A DNA stretch of 64,000 nucleotides from Bacilli bacterium (GTDB lineage: Bacteria; Bacillota_I; Bacilli_A; RF39; UBA660), in NCBI GenBank assembly GCA_017553685.1, contig JAFZKH010000007.1, forward strand, positions 1 to 64,000. Reading direction: 5' to 3'. The notes under the pieces were generated by a model. It ran no database searches, had not been told where the DNA came from, and was given only the letters and a program-made list of their open reading frames with translations. The position numbers and the translations under genes are program-made. Below, one piece after another: positions 43,296 to 52,305 of the stretch. Numbering within the stretch: the stretch's first letter is position 1; each line of letters opens with the position of its first letter.

Positions 43296-43324
43296 TTGCA
43301 TTTATTTATGTAAAATGTTAAAAT
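43296..43324 (+). promoter_or_regulatory. Promoter for tRNA-Ser
   Basis: TTGCAT, 17 bases, TAAAAT with TGT before the -10. The same two hexamers and spacing are used for rpsT. Confidence 0.65.
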
Positions 43325-43337
43325 TAAGTAGTCAGCT

Positions 43338-43428
43338 GGAGTGGTACTCAAGAGGCTGAAGAGGCGTCCCTGCTAAGGATGTAGACCGGGTAACTGGTGC
43401 GAGGGTTCAAATCCCTCCCACTCCGCCA
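43338..43428 (+). tRNA. tRNA-Ser (GCT)
   Basis: Acceptor GGAGTGG pairs with CCACTCC, anticodon loop CTGCTAA, long variable arm as expected for serine, T-arm GAGGGTTCAAATCCCTC, encoded CCA. Confidence 0.95.
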
Positions 43429-43437
43429 TATAAAAAT

Positions 43438-43463
43438 AACTAGTCATTTGACTAGTTTTTTTA
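43438..43463 (+). terminator. Terminator after tRNA-Ser
   Basis: AACTAGTC and GACTAGTT pair around ATTT and run into seven T. Confidence 0.85.
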
Positions 43464-43465
43464 TT

Positions 43466-43497
43466 ATAAAAAAACAAGAATTAATATAATTCTTGTT
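43466..43497 (-). terminator. Terminator of the ZnuA-like lipoprotein gene
   Basis: AACAAGAATT and AATTCTTGTT pair around five bases; on the minus strand a T-run follows. Confidence 0.8.
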
Positions 43498-44344
43498 TAA
43501 ATTTATCTATATTTTCATTCATGATAGAAATATAATCTTTACCATCATTTTTATCTTCAGTAGAGATATTAGCTAATGTATCTATTTCAAGAGTTTGAAT
43601 TCCAGATACTTCATTTAAAAGATCTTCTACTGTTTTAGATTTTTCTTCTCCTTTAATAATAAATAGGTAACCAATTGAATCTGTTCCTAATGCTTTTTTA
43701 GCATCACTTAGAGTTTTATCTGTTAGAGTAGATTCATCAACTGATATAACATTTAAACCATATTTAGTTAAGAAATTTAACTTATTTGATGAAGTAACAA
43801 TAGTTTTATCATTTGCATTTTCTACCATTTCTTTTAGATCTGCATCAATAGAAGATATTTCTACTTTTAATTCTTCATAATTATTATTTATTTCTTCTTT
43901 TACTAAATTAGAATTAATATATTCATCTAAACCATCTTTAGTATTCTTAGCAATCTTTAATAGGTTAGAAGGATTAATCCATATTTCATCAATACTACTT
44001 GAATATTCAATCTTTGATGTAGCATCAATTATTTTAAGTTTATTATTTTTATTAATCATTTTAACTATATATTTTTGTTCATTAGATAAACCATTATAAA
44101 TAATTAAATCTGAATTAGCATAATCAGATATTTGTTTGTCTGTTAATTTATAATCATTTAAATCTATTCCTTGAGGATACATATTATATACTTTAGCATG
44201 ATCTCCATATAATTCTTTAGTAACGAATTCTATTGGATAAGAGCTAGTGTAAATAGTTATATTTTCCATATTATTAATAGCATCACATCCTGTTAAGAAT
44301 AATGCCGATAAAACTAAACCCGCTGTAATTAAAATCTTTTTCAT
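43481..44344 (-). CDS. ZnuA/TroA-like solute-binding lipoprotein without metal histidines
   Basis: 287 aa with a lipoprotein signal (ALFLTGC, Cys at residue 20). The order of motifs follows zinc/manganese ABC-transporter binding proteins: YPIEFVTKELYG, YPQGIDLNDYKLTDKQ, LIIYNGLSNEQ, a long helix, SNKLNFLTKYGL and an EDLLNEVSG helix. But the usual metal ligands are missing: the histidine of the G-x-PHDY motif is Asn, that of DPHxW is absent (DEIWINP) and that of the HxAFxY motif is Ser. So it may bind something else, or no metal. No permease or ATPase gene is adjacent. Its ATG overlaps the yidD stop by four bases. Confidence 0.75.
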   Translation of the reverse strand: MKKILITAGLVLSALFLTGCDAINNMENITIYTSSYPIEFVTKELYGDHAKVYNMYPQGIDLNDYKLTDKQISDYANSDLIIYNGLSNEQKYIVKMINKNNKLKIIDATSKIEYSSSIDEIWINPSNLLKIAKNTKDGLDEYINSNLVKEEINNNYEELKVEISSIDADLKEMVENANDKTIVTSSNKLNFLTKYGLNVISVDESTLTDKTLSDAKKALGTDSIGYLFIIKGEEKSKTVEDLLNEVSGIQTLEIDTLANISTEDKNDGKDYISIMNENIDKFKQELY

Positions 44345-44565
44345 TTTTCCTCCTTAATTGGTACTGGATCATATGGATTATCTTTATTCCAAGGAACACA
44401 TCTAAATAATCTTTTAAATGTTAAATAAGTTCCTTTAAAGAATCCAAATCTTTCATATGATATTTTTGAATATTCTGAACATGTTGGTGTAAATCTACAT
44501 GAATTATGTATATTACCTGGAATTGATTGATATATCTTTATTAAAAATATCATTATATGTTTCAT
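44341..44565 (-). CDS. yidD: Membrane protein insertion efficiency factor YidD
   Basis: 74 aa. IKIYQSIPG, CRFTPTCSEY, RFGFFKGTYLTFKRLFRC and PWNKDNPYDPVP are the family motifs, with the three conserved cysteines. YidD helps insertion of membrane proteins with YidC and is usually found in the rpmH-rnpA-yidC cluster; here it is paired with a lipoprotein gene instead. The start is the ATG at 44565, seven bases after GGTGA; a longer frame upstream has no site. Confidence 0.93.
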   Translation of the reverse strand: MKHIMIFLIKIYQSIPGNIHNSCRFTPTCSEYSKISYERFGFFKGTYLTFKRLFRCVPWNKDNPYDPVPIKEEK

Positions 44566-44581
44566 ATATTCACCAATTACA

Positions 44582-44610
44582 ATTTTATCATAAAATAGTT
44601 TTTCTATCAA
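44582..44610 (-). promoter_or_regulatory. Promoter for yidD and the ZnuA-like gene
   Basis: Minus strand: TTGATA, 17 bases, TAAAAT with TGA before the -10. Confidence 0.6.
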
Positions 44611-44653
44611 TTGTTAAAGTGCTGTAAAGCAAATAAATATAATTTTATATATA

Positions 44654-44662
44654 TGATATAAT
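44654..44662 (+). promoter_or_regulatory. Extended -10 promoter for the clostripain-like gene
   Basis: TGATATAAT, 27 bases before the GTG start at 44689. Confidence 0.55.
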
Positions 44663-44688
44663 AAAATATAGTAAGGTAGGTGGTTATA

Positions 44689-46632
44689 GTGCAAAATAAA
44701 GAAGGTTTAACTACTGCTAAGAAGGTAATAATATTATCAATGATGTCATTCATTGCTGTACTTCTTCTTATAGTAGCTATAATACTTCCAGGAGGCACAA
44801 AAAAGAAATTAGTTAATAGTAGAACTATAATGATATTTATGGCTGGTACTAATCTTGAATCAGAAAGTTATTTAGCTTCATCTGATTTAAATGGTATTGT
44901 TCCAGAAAATATTGATTTAAATACTACTAAAGTATTACTTTATACAGGTGGTACTAAAAAATGGCATAACTTTGTTAGTTCAACTGATGAGGGAATATAT
45001 GAATTAACAAACAATGGATTTGTAAAAGCAAAATCATTTACAAAAAGTAATTTAGGATATGATACTGCTTTAGCAAATTTCTTAAATTATGCTTATGAGT
45101 ATTCTAAAACAGATGCTTATGATTTAATATTCTGGGATCATGGTTTAGGAGCTCTAGGAAGTATTTCAGATGAAAATACAAATGATTACTTAGATTTATC
45201 TGAAATGACTGCAGCTCTTCAAAAGAGCCCATTTGATAAAGAAAACAAATTAGAAACAGTTGTATTTAGAACATGTTTAAATTCAACTTTAGAAGTTGCA
45301 TCAACATTTGCTCCATATGCAGATTATATGGTTGCATCAGAAGAAATAACACTTGGTAAATATGGACATGGTGTATTAAAGTTCTTGAATAGTACATCTA
45401 TTGATAGTGATGCAGTTGAATATGGTGAAGCATTTATTGCATCATATCAAAAACAAATAGAAGAAATAGATGTATATGGTGAAACTGATTCAACATATGC
45501 AATTATTGATTTAAGTACAATAGAAGAATTAAATACTATGATTGATAGTTTCTTTAGTAAGATAGATGCTAGAAAAAATTATAATGAACTAGCTAGAATG
45601 AGAAGTACAATGCATCAATATGCTGCAGGAACTATGGGTGTATATGATTATGATACAGTTGACTTATATGAACTAATTGATAATCTTAAAAAATATGATG
45701 AAAAAGAATCTACTAAGATAGAAAAATATTTAAAAGAAAAAGTAATAGTTTATAACTGGTCTACTAATACACATTCTAATGGTCTATCTGTTTACTTCCC
45801 ATATTATGGTGATAATTATGTTAAAAACTTACATTTTGATTTATATAAGAAACTAAATGTGAGTGATAATTATTCAAAATTTATAACAGACTTTAATAAA
45901 GGTCAAACATCAACTAGTTATTCATTTACTTTTGATTTATCTAATACTGAAGTTAAACAAGATGGTAAAGAGTTTAAATTAAAACTAACTAATGAACAAG
46001 TTAAAAACTTTTCTAAAGCAAATTATATGATATTTAAAAAAGAAGAAGATGGTAAATTTTCACCAATATTTACTGGTTTAAATGCTACATTAGATAAAGA
46101 TGGTTATTTATCTACTAATATAACTGATAATTTAATATCTGTTTATGATGGTAATGATAAAACTAGTGAATTAATAACAGCTATTCAAATAGAATCTCAA
46201 AGTAAAGACTATAAAGAATATACTGTACCAGTAGTTATTAATAAGATTAATGATGAAGGTTGGCCAATAGTACAAAATGCTAATATTCATATAAAAGTTG
46301 ATAAAAAAGGTAAAGTACATATTGCAGAAGTATACATACTTGATAAAGCTAAATCAAATGAAGATATTAATAAAACAAGAGGTACATTAGTAGATCTAAA
46401 AGATTATTCTTCAATAGATTTTTCTAAATTAAGATATGATATATTAGATAGTGAAGGTAAATTTACAACAGACTGGAAGAGTAATGGTACATTATACTTC
46501 TGGGAAGTTAAAACAAATAATTATAAAATTGAAACTACATCTTTAGATTCTAATGGTGATTACTATTGTGTATTTGCTATTAGAGATGTACAAAACAATG
46601 TATATTATTCTAATTTAATTAGTATAAAGTAA
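44689..46632 (+). CDS. Membrane-anchored clostripain-family (C11) cysteine peptidase
   Basis: 647 aa. A short N-terminus and one membrane segment (about residues 12-35) precede the C11 domain. IMIFMAGTNLES opens the caspase-like fold, FWDHGLGA has the catalytic His151 and FRTCLNST the catalytic Cys196. The C-terminal 250 residues are beta-rich and probably Ig-like. It would act outside the cell. The start is set at a GTG (44689) because AGGTGG is 5 bases before it; no ATG fits. Clostripain relatives often need self-cleavage, and Arg or Lys specificity cannot be judged here. The zinc-ribbon gene follows by 13 bases and is likely co-transcribed. Confidence 0.85.
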   Translation: MQNKEGLTTAKKVIILSMMSFIAVLLLIVAIILPGGTKKKLVNSRTIMIFMAGTNLESESYLASSDLNGIVPENIDLNTTKVLLYTGGTKKWHNFVSSTDEGIYELTNNGFVKAKSFTKSNLGYDTALANFLNYAYEYSKTDAYDLIFWDHGLGALGSISDENTNDYLDLSEMTAALQKSPFDKENKLETVVFRTCLNSTLEVASTFAPYADYMVASEEITLGKYGHGVLKFLNSTSIDSDAVEYGEAFIASYQKQIEEIDVYGETDSTYAIIDLSTIEELNTMIDSFFSKIDARKNYNELARMRSTMHQYAAGTMGVYDYDTVDLYELIDNLKKYDEKESTKIEKYLKEKVIVYNWSTNTHSNGLSVYFPYYGDNYVKNLHFDLYKKLNVSDNYSKFITDFNKGQTSTSYSFTFDLSNTEVKQDGKEFKLKLTNEQVKNFSKANYMIFKKEEDGKFSPIFTGLNATLDKDGYLSTNITDNLISVYDGNDKTSELITAIQIESQSKDYKEYTVPVVINKINDEGWPIVQNANIHIKVDKKGKVHIAEVYILDKAKSNEDINKTRGTLVDLKDYSSIDFSKLRYDILDSEGKFTTDWKSNGTLYFWEVKTNNYKIETTSLDSNGDYYCVFAIRDVQNNVYYSNLISIK

Positions 46633-46645
46633 GGAGGATTTAAAT

Positions 46646-47665
46646 ATGTTTTGTAAAAATTGTGGAAATGAAATAAAAAGTGATGAAAAATTTTGTAATA
46701 GTTGTGGAACTGTAAATGAAAATTTTGTTGAAGCTCCAGCTGCTGATTCACCAGTAGCTCCTGAGGCTCCAACTGATAACACATTTATGAATACACAACC
46801 ATTCTCTATTGATGAGGTTGCTCAAAAAGTAGAGGAAAATAAGGAAACTATTCCTACTGTAGAAACACCTGTTGTTCCTACAGAACCAGTAGTAGAGGAG
46901 ACTACTACTCCAATTCCTGAAGCTCCAGCTTCAACTGTAATTGAACCAACACCAGTAGCTCCAGTTATGACTGCAGCTCCTGCTCCTAAAAAGAAAAATA
47001 ATGTAGTATTTATTATTTTAGTTATAGTACTTGGATTGATTATTGTTGGTCTTGGAGTATTTATAGCACTTAAGTTTTTAAAACCTGCTGATAAGAAAAC
47101 TGCAGTTACTGAACCAAAAGTAACTGAACCAACTACACCAACAGAACCTACAACTCCAACTGAACCAACTCCAACAACTGATGATTCAACTACTTATAAA
47201 ATGAATGGTTACACATTTACTATTCCAACTGGATATACTAAGGATTCTGATCAAGGTATTGATATTATGGCATCTAGTAAATTCATGTTTGGCTATATGT
47301 CATTAGCTAATAATACTACATATCAAGCAACTAAAGCAGATTGGGCTTCTATAGTAGCTTCTCATAAATATATTTATGAAGCAAAAGGTGCTACTTATGT
47401 ATTGGATGGAGAATATACTTATGGAGATACTAAATTCTTAATTATTTCATATATTAATTATGGAGTATATGATGATTTATTTGTTACTGCATTACCTGAT
47501 GGAACTTTATTAGTAGGTGAAGCAGCTTATAATAGTGTTTCCGATAAAGCAAACGGATATGCCGATATAGCTAAATTTGCTAAGTCTGCTAAAGCATCTT
47601 CAACTGGATCATTTGCTAGTAGTCCAATTAATATTTCTGAAAGAGAATTAAAATTAGCTAAATAA
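46646..47665 (+). CDS. Zinc-ribbon membrane protein with C-terminal outer domain
   Basis: 339 aa. CKNCGNEI and CNSCGTVN at residues 3-24 form a four-cysteine zinc ribbon. A Pro/Glu/Thr/Ala-rich linker of about 85 residues leads to one membrane segment (about 121-143), then a TEPTTP linker, then a globular domain of about 150 residues with NGYTFTIPTGYTKD and GYMSLANNTTYQ. The zinc ribbon should face the cytoplasm and the last domain the outside. The domain order resembles many zinc-ribbon sensor-like proteins of Bacillota. Function is unknown. Terminator follows. Confidence 0.8.
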   Translation: MFCKNCGNEIKSDEKFCNSCGTVNENFVEAPAADSPVAPEAPTDNTFMNTQPFSIDEVAQKVEENKETIPTVETPVVPTEPVVEETTTPIPEAPASTVIEPTPVAPVMTAAPAPKKKNNVVFIILVIVLGLIIVGLGVFIALKFLKPADKKTAVTEPKVTEPTTPTEPTTPTEPTPTTDDSTTYKMNGYTFTIPTGYTKDSDQGIDIMASSKFMFGYMSLANNTTYQATKADWASIVASHKYIYEAKGATYVLDGEYTYGDTKFLIISYINYGVYDDLFVTALPDGTLLVGEAAYNSVSDKANGYADIAKFAKSAKASSTGSFASSPINISERELKLAK

Positions 47666-47689
47666 AGTCTTCTATGAAGACTTTTTTTA
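47664..47689 (+). terminator. Terminator fused to the rnc promoter
   Basis: AAAGTCTTC and GAAGACTTT pair around TAT and run into seven T, one base before TGTTAAAAT. Confidence 0.85.
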
Positions 47690-47698
47690 TGTTAAAAT
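47690..47698 (+). promoter_or_regulatory. Extended -10 promoter for rnc
   Basis: TGTTAAAAT, one base after the previous T-run; AGGTGAT and ATG follow within 18 bases. Confidence 0.55.
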
Positions 47699-47715
47699 TG
47701 TTTTAGGTGATTTAT

Positions 47716-48363
47716 ATGTTTGAAAAATATAATATTGATATTAATAATGAATTATATGAGAAAGCATTTACTCATTCAAGTTATGCTAATGAAAATGGTA
47801 CTGAAGATTATGAAAGATTAGAGTTTTTAGGAGACAAAATATTAGACTTTATAGTATCTGAATATTTATATGTTAATGAAGACTTAGAAGAAGGAGAAAT
47901 GACTAAATTAAGAGCATCTTATGTATGTGAAAATGCTTTAAATGAATATTCTTTAGAACTTGGTTTAGATAAGTTATTAAAACTTGGTAAAGGTGAAGAA
48001 AGTACTGGTGGTAGAACTAAACCTAGTATAATAGCAGATCTATTTGAAGCTTTCCTTGCTGCTACTTATTTAGAATATGGTTTTGATAAAGTAAAAGAGA
48101 TAGTTTATGATATAGTTATTCCTTTTGTAGAGGGTAATCATCATGAATTTCTAAAAGATTATAAGTCTATTCTTCAAGAATATGTACAAACTGATAAGAA
48201 ATCTACTATATATGAAGTAATAAATGAAGAAGGACCTGCTAATGAAAAGATATTTACTGTTATAGTTAAAGTAGATGATATAGTTTTAGGAACTGGTACA
48301 GCATCTTCTAAAAAAGAAGCAGAACAATTAGCAGCTAAAGATGCATTAAATAAAGCAAATTAG
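47716..48363 (+). CDS. rnc: Ribonuclease III
   Basis: Cuts double-stranded RNA in rRNA and mRNA maturation. HSSYANENG, ERLEFLGDKILDFIVSEYLY (signature with acidic active-site residues) and SIIADLFEAFLAATYLEYG are in order, followed by a double-stranded RNA-binding domain (about 146-215) ending KEAEQLAAKDALNKA. 215 aa, slightly short. The start is the ATG at 47716; the earlier GTG is in the AGGTGA site. It is followed by smc, as in Bacillus, although separated here by a terminator and a promoter. Confidence 0.95.
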   Translation: MFEKYNIDINNELYEKAFTHSSYANENGTEDYERLEFLGDKILDFIVSEYLYVNEDLEEGEMTKLRASYVCENALNEYSLELGLDKLLKLGKGEESTGGRTKPSIIADLFEAFLAATYLEYGFDKVKEIVYDIVIPFVEGNHHEFLKDYKSILQEYVQTDKKSTIYEVINEEGPANEKIFTVIVKVDDIVLGTGTASSKKEAEQLAAKDALNKAN

Positions 48364-48385
48364 AACATTAAAATGTTCTTTTTTT
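48362..48385 (+). terminator. Terminator after rnc
   Basis: AGAACAT and ATGTTCT pair around TAAA and run into seven T. Confidence 0.75.
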
Positions 48386-48386
48386 A

Positions 48387-48415
48387 TTGAATAAATAAGT
48401 CTTTTATATTATAAT
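48387..48415 (+). promoter_or_regulatory. Promoter for smc
   Basis: TTGAAT, 17 bases, TATAAT; the -35 begins just after the rnc terminator. Confidence 0.65.
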
Positions 48416-48447
48416 TAAAAGAGTTAAATGATAGATAGGCGATGAGT

Positions 48448-51396
48448 ATGTATTTAAAAAGTTTAAAGGCAATTGGATTTAAATCGTTTTGTGAACCAAT
48501 AACTATGGATTTCACTGATAAAATATCAGGAGTAGTAGGTCCAAATGGTTCTGGTAAAAGTAACGTAGTAGATGCTGTTAGATGGGTTCTAGGAGAACAA
48601 TCAGTTAAATCTCTTCGTGGTGAAGGATCAATGAGTGATGTTATATTCTCAGGATCTAAATCTAGAAAAGCAGCTAATTATGCATCAGTTACTCTTATAT
48701 TTGATAACAAAGATAGATATTTAGCTTTTGACCAAGACGAAGTAGAAATCAAAAGAACTATTTATAAGTCCGGTGAAAACGAATATTATATTAATAATGG
48801 AAAATGTAGATTAAAAGATATACTAGAGTTATTTAGAGATACTGGTGCCTCTAAAGAATCATTTAATATTATTTCACAAGGTGATATTGCAAACATACTT
48901 TCATCTAAACCAGAAGATAGAAGAATTATATTTGAAGATGCTGCTGGAGTACTTAAATATAAGAAAAGAAAAGAAGAAGCAGAAAGAAAGATTGCTCAAA
49001 CTAATGCTAATTTAAATAGAGTTAATGATATTATTGATGAATTAGAAGGAAGAGTTGGTCCTTTAAAAGAAGCTTCTGAAAAAGCAAAAATATATGTAGA
49101 AGATAAAAAACAATTAGAACAAGTTGAAGTAGCCTTAATTGTTAATGATATAGATAAATATAATATTGAATATAAAGAAGCTAAAGATAATATAGTTACT
49201 TTAAATGATAAGATATCTGCTTTACTATCTAGTTCTTCTTTAGAATCAAGTAAAATAGAAACATTAAAAGTAGAAATTAATAGATTAAATGATGATTTAT
49301 ATGCTAAACAACAGTTATTAGTAGAATCCACTTCTTTAATGCAAAAATATCAAGGTGAAAAGAATCTTATTAGTGAAAGAAGTAAATATAACTCAGATGA
49401 TATGAAACTTCATGATAATATTATTCTTTTAAAAGAGAATTTACTTAGTGTAGATAATGAATTAGATATTTTAAATAAAGAAATAGAGAGTGTTGAAAAA
49501 GAAGGTAAAGAACTAAGTACATCTTTAACTAATAAAGTAAATGAATTAAATAAATTAGATAAAGAAAAGAATGAACTTCTTACTAATTCATCTAATTTAG
49601 TTAGAGAGTTAACTAATTTAAATCATAAGAAAGAAGTACTTGCTAATTCTATAGAAAATAATTTAGCTATGCCTTCATCTGTTAAAAGTGTATTAGATAA
49701 TCCAAAACTATCTAATATGTATGGTACAGTAGGTAAATTATTTGAAACTGATGAAGAATATGCGACTGCTATTGAAACATCTTTAGGGGCTGCTATTAAC
49801 TATATTATTTGTGAAAATGATAGTGAAGCTAAAGATGCTATTAGATATTTAAAAAACAATAATTTAGGTAGAGCAACATTCTATCCTCTTGATGTTATTA
49901 AATCTAGATCTATTGATGTAGATTCATATAATATAGTTAAGAAAATAACAGGTTTTGTAGATATTGCATCTAATTTAATTAAGTATGATACTAAATATAA
50001 AAATGTAATGCATAATTTACTTGGTAATGTAATTATATCTACTGATATAGATGCAGGTACTAAAATATCTAAAGAGATTAATAATAAATATAAAGTTGTT
50101 TCTTTAGATGGAAATATAGTAAATGTAGGTGGATCTTTAACAGGAGGTTCTATTAAGAATAAAACAAGTATTATTTCTGAAAAATATGAACTAGAAAACG
50201 TACTTAAAGACATAAATAAGAAACAAAATGATCTATCTATAGTAGAAGATAAGATTAACGGTTTAGACACTGAATATGGCCGTTTAAATGATGAGAAGAA
50301 TAAGATATTATCATCTGTTAATATAAAGAGTGATTTACTAAGAGAAAAAGAGAATAAAAAATCTGAATTAGATATTAGAAAAGAAAGTATTATTCTAGAA
50401 CTTAGTAATAATCAAAATGTTGTTAATAATGTTATTTCTAAAGATGAAGAAACTATCATTAATAAGTATTATGAAGAAAAGAATAAAGTTGATTCATTAA
50501 AATTAGAAATAGAAAATTTAGTTAGTAAGATTGCTAAAGAAAAAGATAATTTAACTCATTTAGAAACTAATTTAAAAATAGATAATGGTGATTATAATAA
50601 ATATCTAGATGAACTTAAGAAAAATGAAATAAAAGAAAGTAGATTAGATGTTAAACTAGATACTTTATTAACTAATCTTGAAAATGATTATACAATTACT
50701 TATGAAAAAGCTAAATCTGAATATATATTAGAAATAGATGAAGATGAAGCTAGAAAGAAAGTTAATAAATTAAAGAGTGAAATTAGATCACTTGGAGACG
50801 TTAATGTATCTGCTATTGAAGAATATGAAGAAGTAAATAATAGATATACATTCTTAAATAGTCAAAAAGAAGATTTATTAAAGGCAGAAGATATGCTTTT
50901 AGATATTATTAAACAAATGGATGAAGTAATGAAAGAAAAGTTTACTGAAACATTTAGTTTAGTACAAGAATCATTCTCTAAGACATTTAAAGAGTTATTT
51001 AATGGTGGAGATGCATCACTTTCATTAACAGATCCATCTGATATATTAAATACTGGTGTAGAAATTAAAGCATTACCTCCAGGAAAGAAATTACAACATA
51101 TTTCACTTCTTTCTGGTGGTGAAAAGACTTTAACAGCTATTGCATTACTTTTCTCTATACTTAAGATAAGACCAGTTCCATTTGCTATTCTAGATGAAGT
51201 AGAAGCAGCACTAGATGAAGTAAATGTAGATAACTTTGGTAGATACTTAAGTAGTTTAAAAAATAAGACTCAATTTATTGTTATTACACATAAAAAGAAG
51301 ACTATGGAATATGCAGATGTTCTATACGGTATAACAATGCAAGAATCTGGTGTTTCTAAACTAGTTTCTGTTAAATTAGAGGGTATAAAAGAATAA
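48448..51396 (+). CDS. smc: Chromosome segregation ATPase SMC, short-armed
   Basis: Core of bacterial condensin, which organises and segregates chromosomes with ScpA and ScpB. Walker A GPNGSGKSNVVDAVRWVLGE lies near residue 33, hinge about 407-570 (MPSSVKSVLDN to GGSLTGG), the ABC signature LLSGGEKTLTAIALLFSIL near 889 and Walker B FAILDEVEAALDEVN after it. Total 982 aa, against roughly 1180 in Bacillus subtilis from memory. Both coiled-coil arms appear shortened by about the same amount, while heads and hinge are normal. The start is the ATG at 48448 (MYLKSLKAIGFKSF). scpA, scpB and ftsY are not in the window. Confidence 0.95.
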   Translation: MYLKSLKAIGFKSFCEPITMDFTDKISGVVGPNGSGKSNVVDAVRWVLGEQSVKSLRGEGSMSDVIFSGSKSRKAANYASVTLIFDNKDRYLAFDQDEVEIKRTIYKSGENEYYINNGKCRLKDILELFRDTGASKESFNIISQGDIANILSSKPEDRRIIFEDAAGVLKYKKRKEEAERKIAQTNANLNRVNDIIDELEGRVGPLKEASEKAKIYVEDKKQLEQVEVALIVNDIDKYNIEYKEAKDNIVTLNDKISALLSSSSLESSKIETLKVEINRLNDDLYAKQQLLVESTSLMQKYQGEKNLISERSKYNSDDMKLHDNIILLKENLLSVDNELDILNKEIESVEKEGKELSTSLTNKVNELNKLDKEKNELLTNSSNLVRELTNLNHKKEVLANSIENNLAMPSSVKSVLDNPKLSNMYGTVGKLFETDEEYATAIETSLGAAINYIICENDSEAKDAIRYLKNNNLGRATFYPLDVIKSRSIDVDSYNIVKKITGFVDIASNLIKYDTKYKNVMHNLLGNVIISTDIDAGTKISKEINNKYKVVSLDGNIVNVGGSLTGGSIKNKTSIISEKYELENVLKDINKKQNDLSIVEDKINGLDTEYGRLNDEKNKILSSVNIKSDLLREKENKKSELDIRKESIILELSNNQNVVNNVISKDEETIINKYYEEKNKVDSLKLEIENLVSKIAKEKDNLTHLETNLKIDNGDYNKYLDELKKNEIKESRLDVKLDTLLTNLENDYTITYEKAKSEYILEIDEDEARKKVNKLKSEIRSLGDVNVSAIEEYEEVNNRYTFLNSQKEDLLKAEDMLLDIIKQMDEVMKEKFTETFSLVQESFSKTFKELFNGGDASLSLTDPSDILNTGVEIKALPPGKKLQHISLLSGGEKTLTAIALLFSILKIRPVPFAILDEVEAALDEVNVDNFGRYLSSLKNKTQFIVITHKKKTMEYADVLYGITMQESGVSKLVSVKLEGIKE

Positions 51397-51423
51397 GACG
51401 TTTTTTGACTTAAAACGTCTTTT
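51395..51423 (+). terminator. Terminator after smc
   Basis: AAGACGTTTT and AAAACGTCTT pair around seven bases, with a short T-run. Confidence 0.75.
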
Positions 51424-51461
51424 ATGTTAATATATAGGTCACTTAAAAAGGAGGTTTTGTT

Positions 51462-52292
51462 ATGTCACAATTTAGTGGTTATGATTTAGAACAATTTGCT
51501 GATGAAGTATTAGAAGACGCAAATGATGCTAAAAAAGAATATAATATGATATTTCAAAAGAAGTTTGCCTCTTTTTATAAAATATTAAAGAATTATAGTT
51601 ATGTTGATTTTAATAATCCAGAAGTTATAAAAGATTATAATATATGGTTAAGAAGACAAAAATTATTATTAGATATATATGTTGAATATATGAGAAGTAA
51701 TAATGTTAGTCCTGCTAATGCTAAGGCTAAGATAGGAGATCATCCAGTAGAATTATTTAAAGGTGATTTTGATACTATTAAAGGACATTTTAGAGATGGA
51801 ATAGAAGTATATTCTAAGTATGCAGATACTATGTCTATTGAAAAGTATCCTGATGGTAATCATTCAGGATTTCATCCTGATATAATAGTAGCTAGAGATG
51901 GTTATCCATGCCTTAAAACTACAAAACTAATAAAAGATAGAACTACTAATGGACAACCAATAGAAATAGTTTTTGATAAACCTGCTATTATACCTTTAAC
52001 TATTGATAAATTTAATTCATTCTTTACTCATAATCCATATAGTAGAGGTGAAGAAAAAACAATAAGTTGCCTTATTCATAATGATGATATTAATTTTGTT
52101 TATGGTTTTTATGGATTACATTCAGATCCAGATACATTTAATAGATTTTCAAGATTTATGAGTTTAGGTTGTGAACTTGCTAAAGATAGTAAAGAGAATA
52201 AATTAATGCATATGAGTAGTACTAGAGAAGATGTAGGAGATTATTCAGTAGCATTAATATATAAACCTGCAAAAAATAAAGAGACTAATTAG
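51462..52292 (+). CDS. Hypothetical protein, 276 aa
   Basis: Not recognised. Soluble and mixed alpha/beta. The first 75 residues are helical; the middle has YPDGNHSGFHPDIIVARDGYPC and a linker; the last part is rich in strands with GFYGLHSDPDTFNRFSRFMS. His and Asp residues are frequent in the middle, but no known metal motif can be assigned. AAAGGAGG gives the start. The gene converges on the IMPACT-like gene, overlapping it by eight bases. Both proteins end in KETN because of the shared terminator palindrome. Confidence 0.65.
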   Translation: MSQFSGYDLEQFADEVLEDANDAKKEYNMIFQKKFASFYKILKNYSYVDFNNPEVIKDYNIWLRRQKLLLDIYVEYMRSNNVSPANAKAKIGDHPVELFKGDFDTIKGHFRDGIEVYSKYADTMSIEKYPDGNHSGFHPDIIVARDGYPCLKTTKLIKDRTTNGQPIEIVFDKPAIIPLTIDKFNSFFTHNPYSRGEEKTISCLIHNDDINFVYGFYGLHSDPDTFNRFSRFMSLGCELAKDSKENKLMHMSSTREDVGDYSVALIYKPAKNKETN

Positions 52293-52305
52293 TCTCTTTT
52301 TCTTT
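52278..52305. terminator. Bidirectional terminator within two overlapping gene ends
   Basis: AAAGAGACT and AGTCTCTTT pair around AATT. The stops of both convergent genes lie at this loop. Confidence 0.85.

Noticed and set aside
42940-43430. Prophage attachment site at the tRNA cluster
   Set aside because: No integrase and no repeated tRNA 3' end were seen in the flanks.
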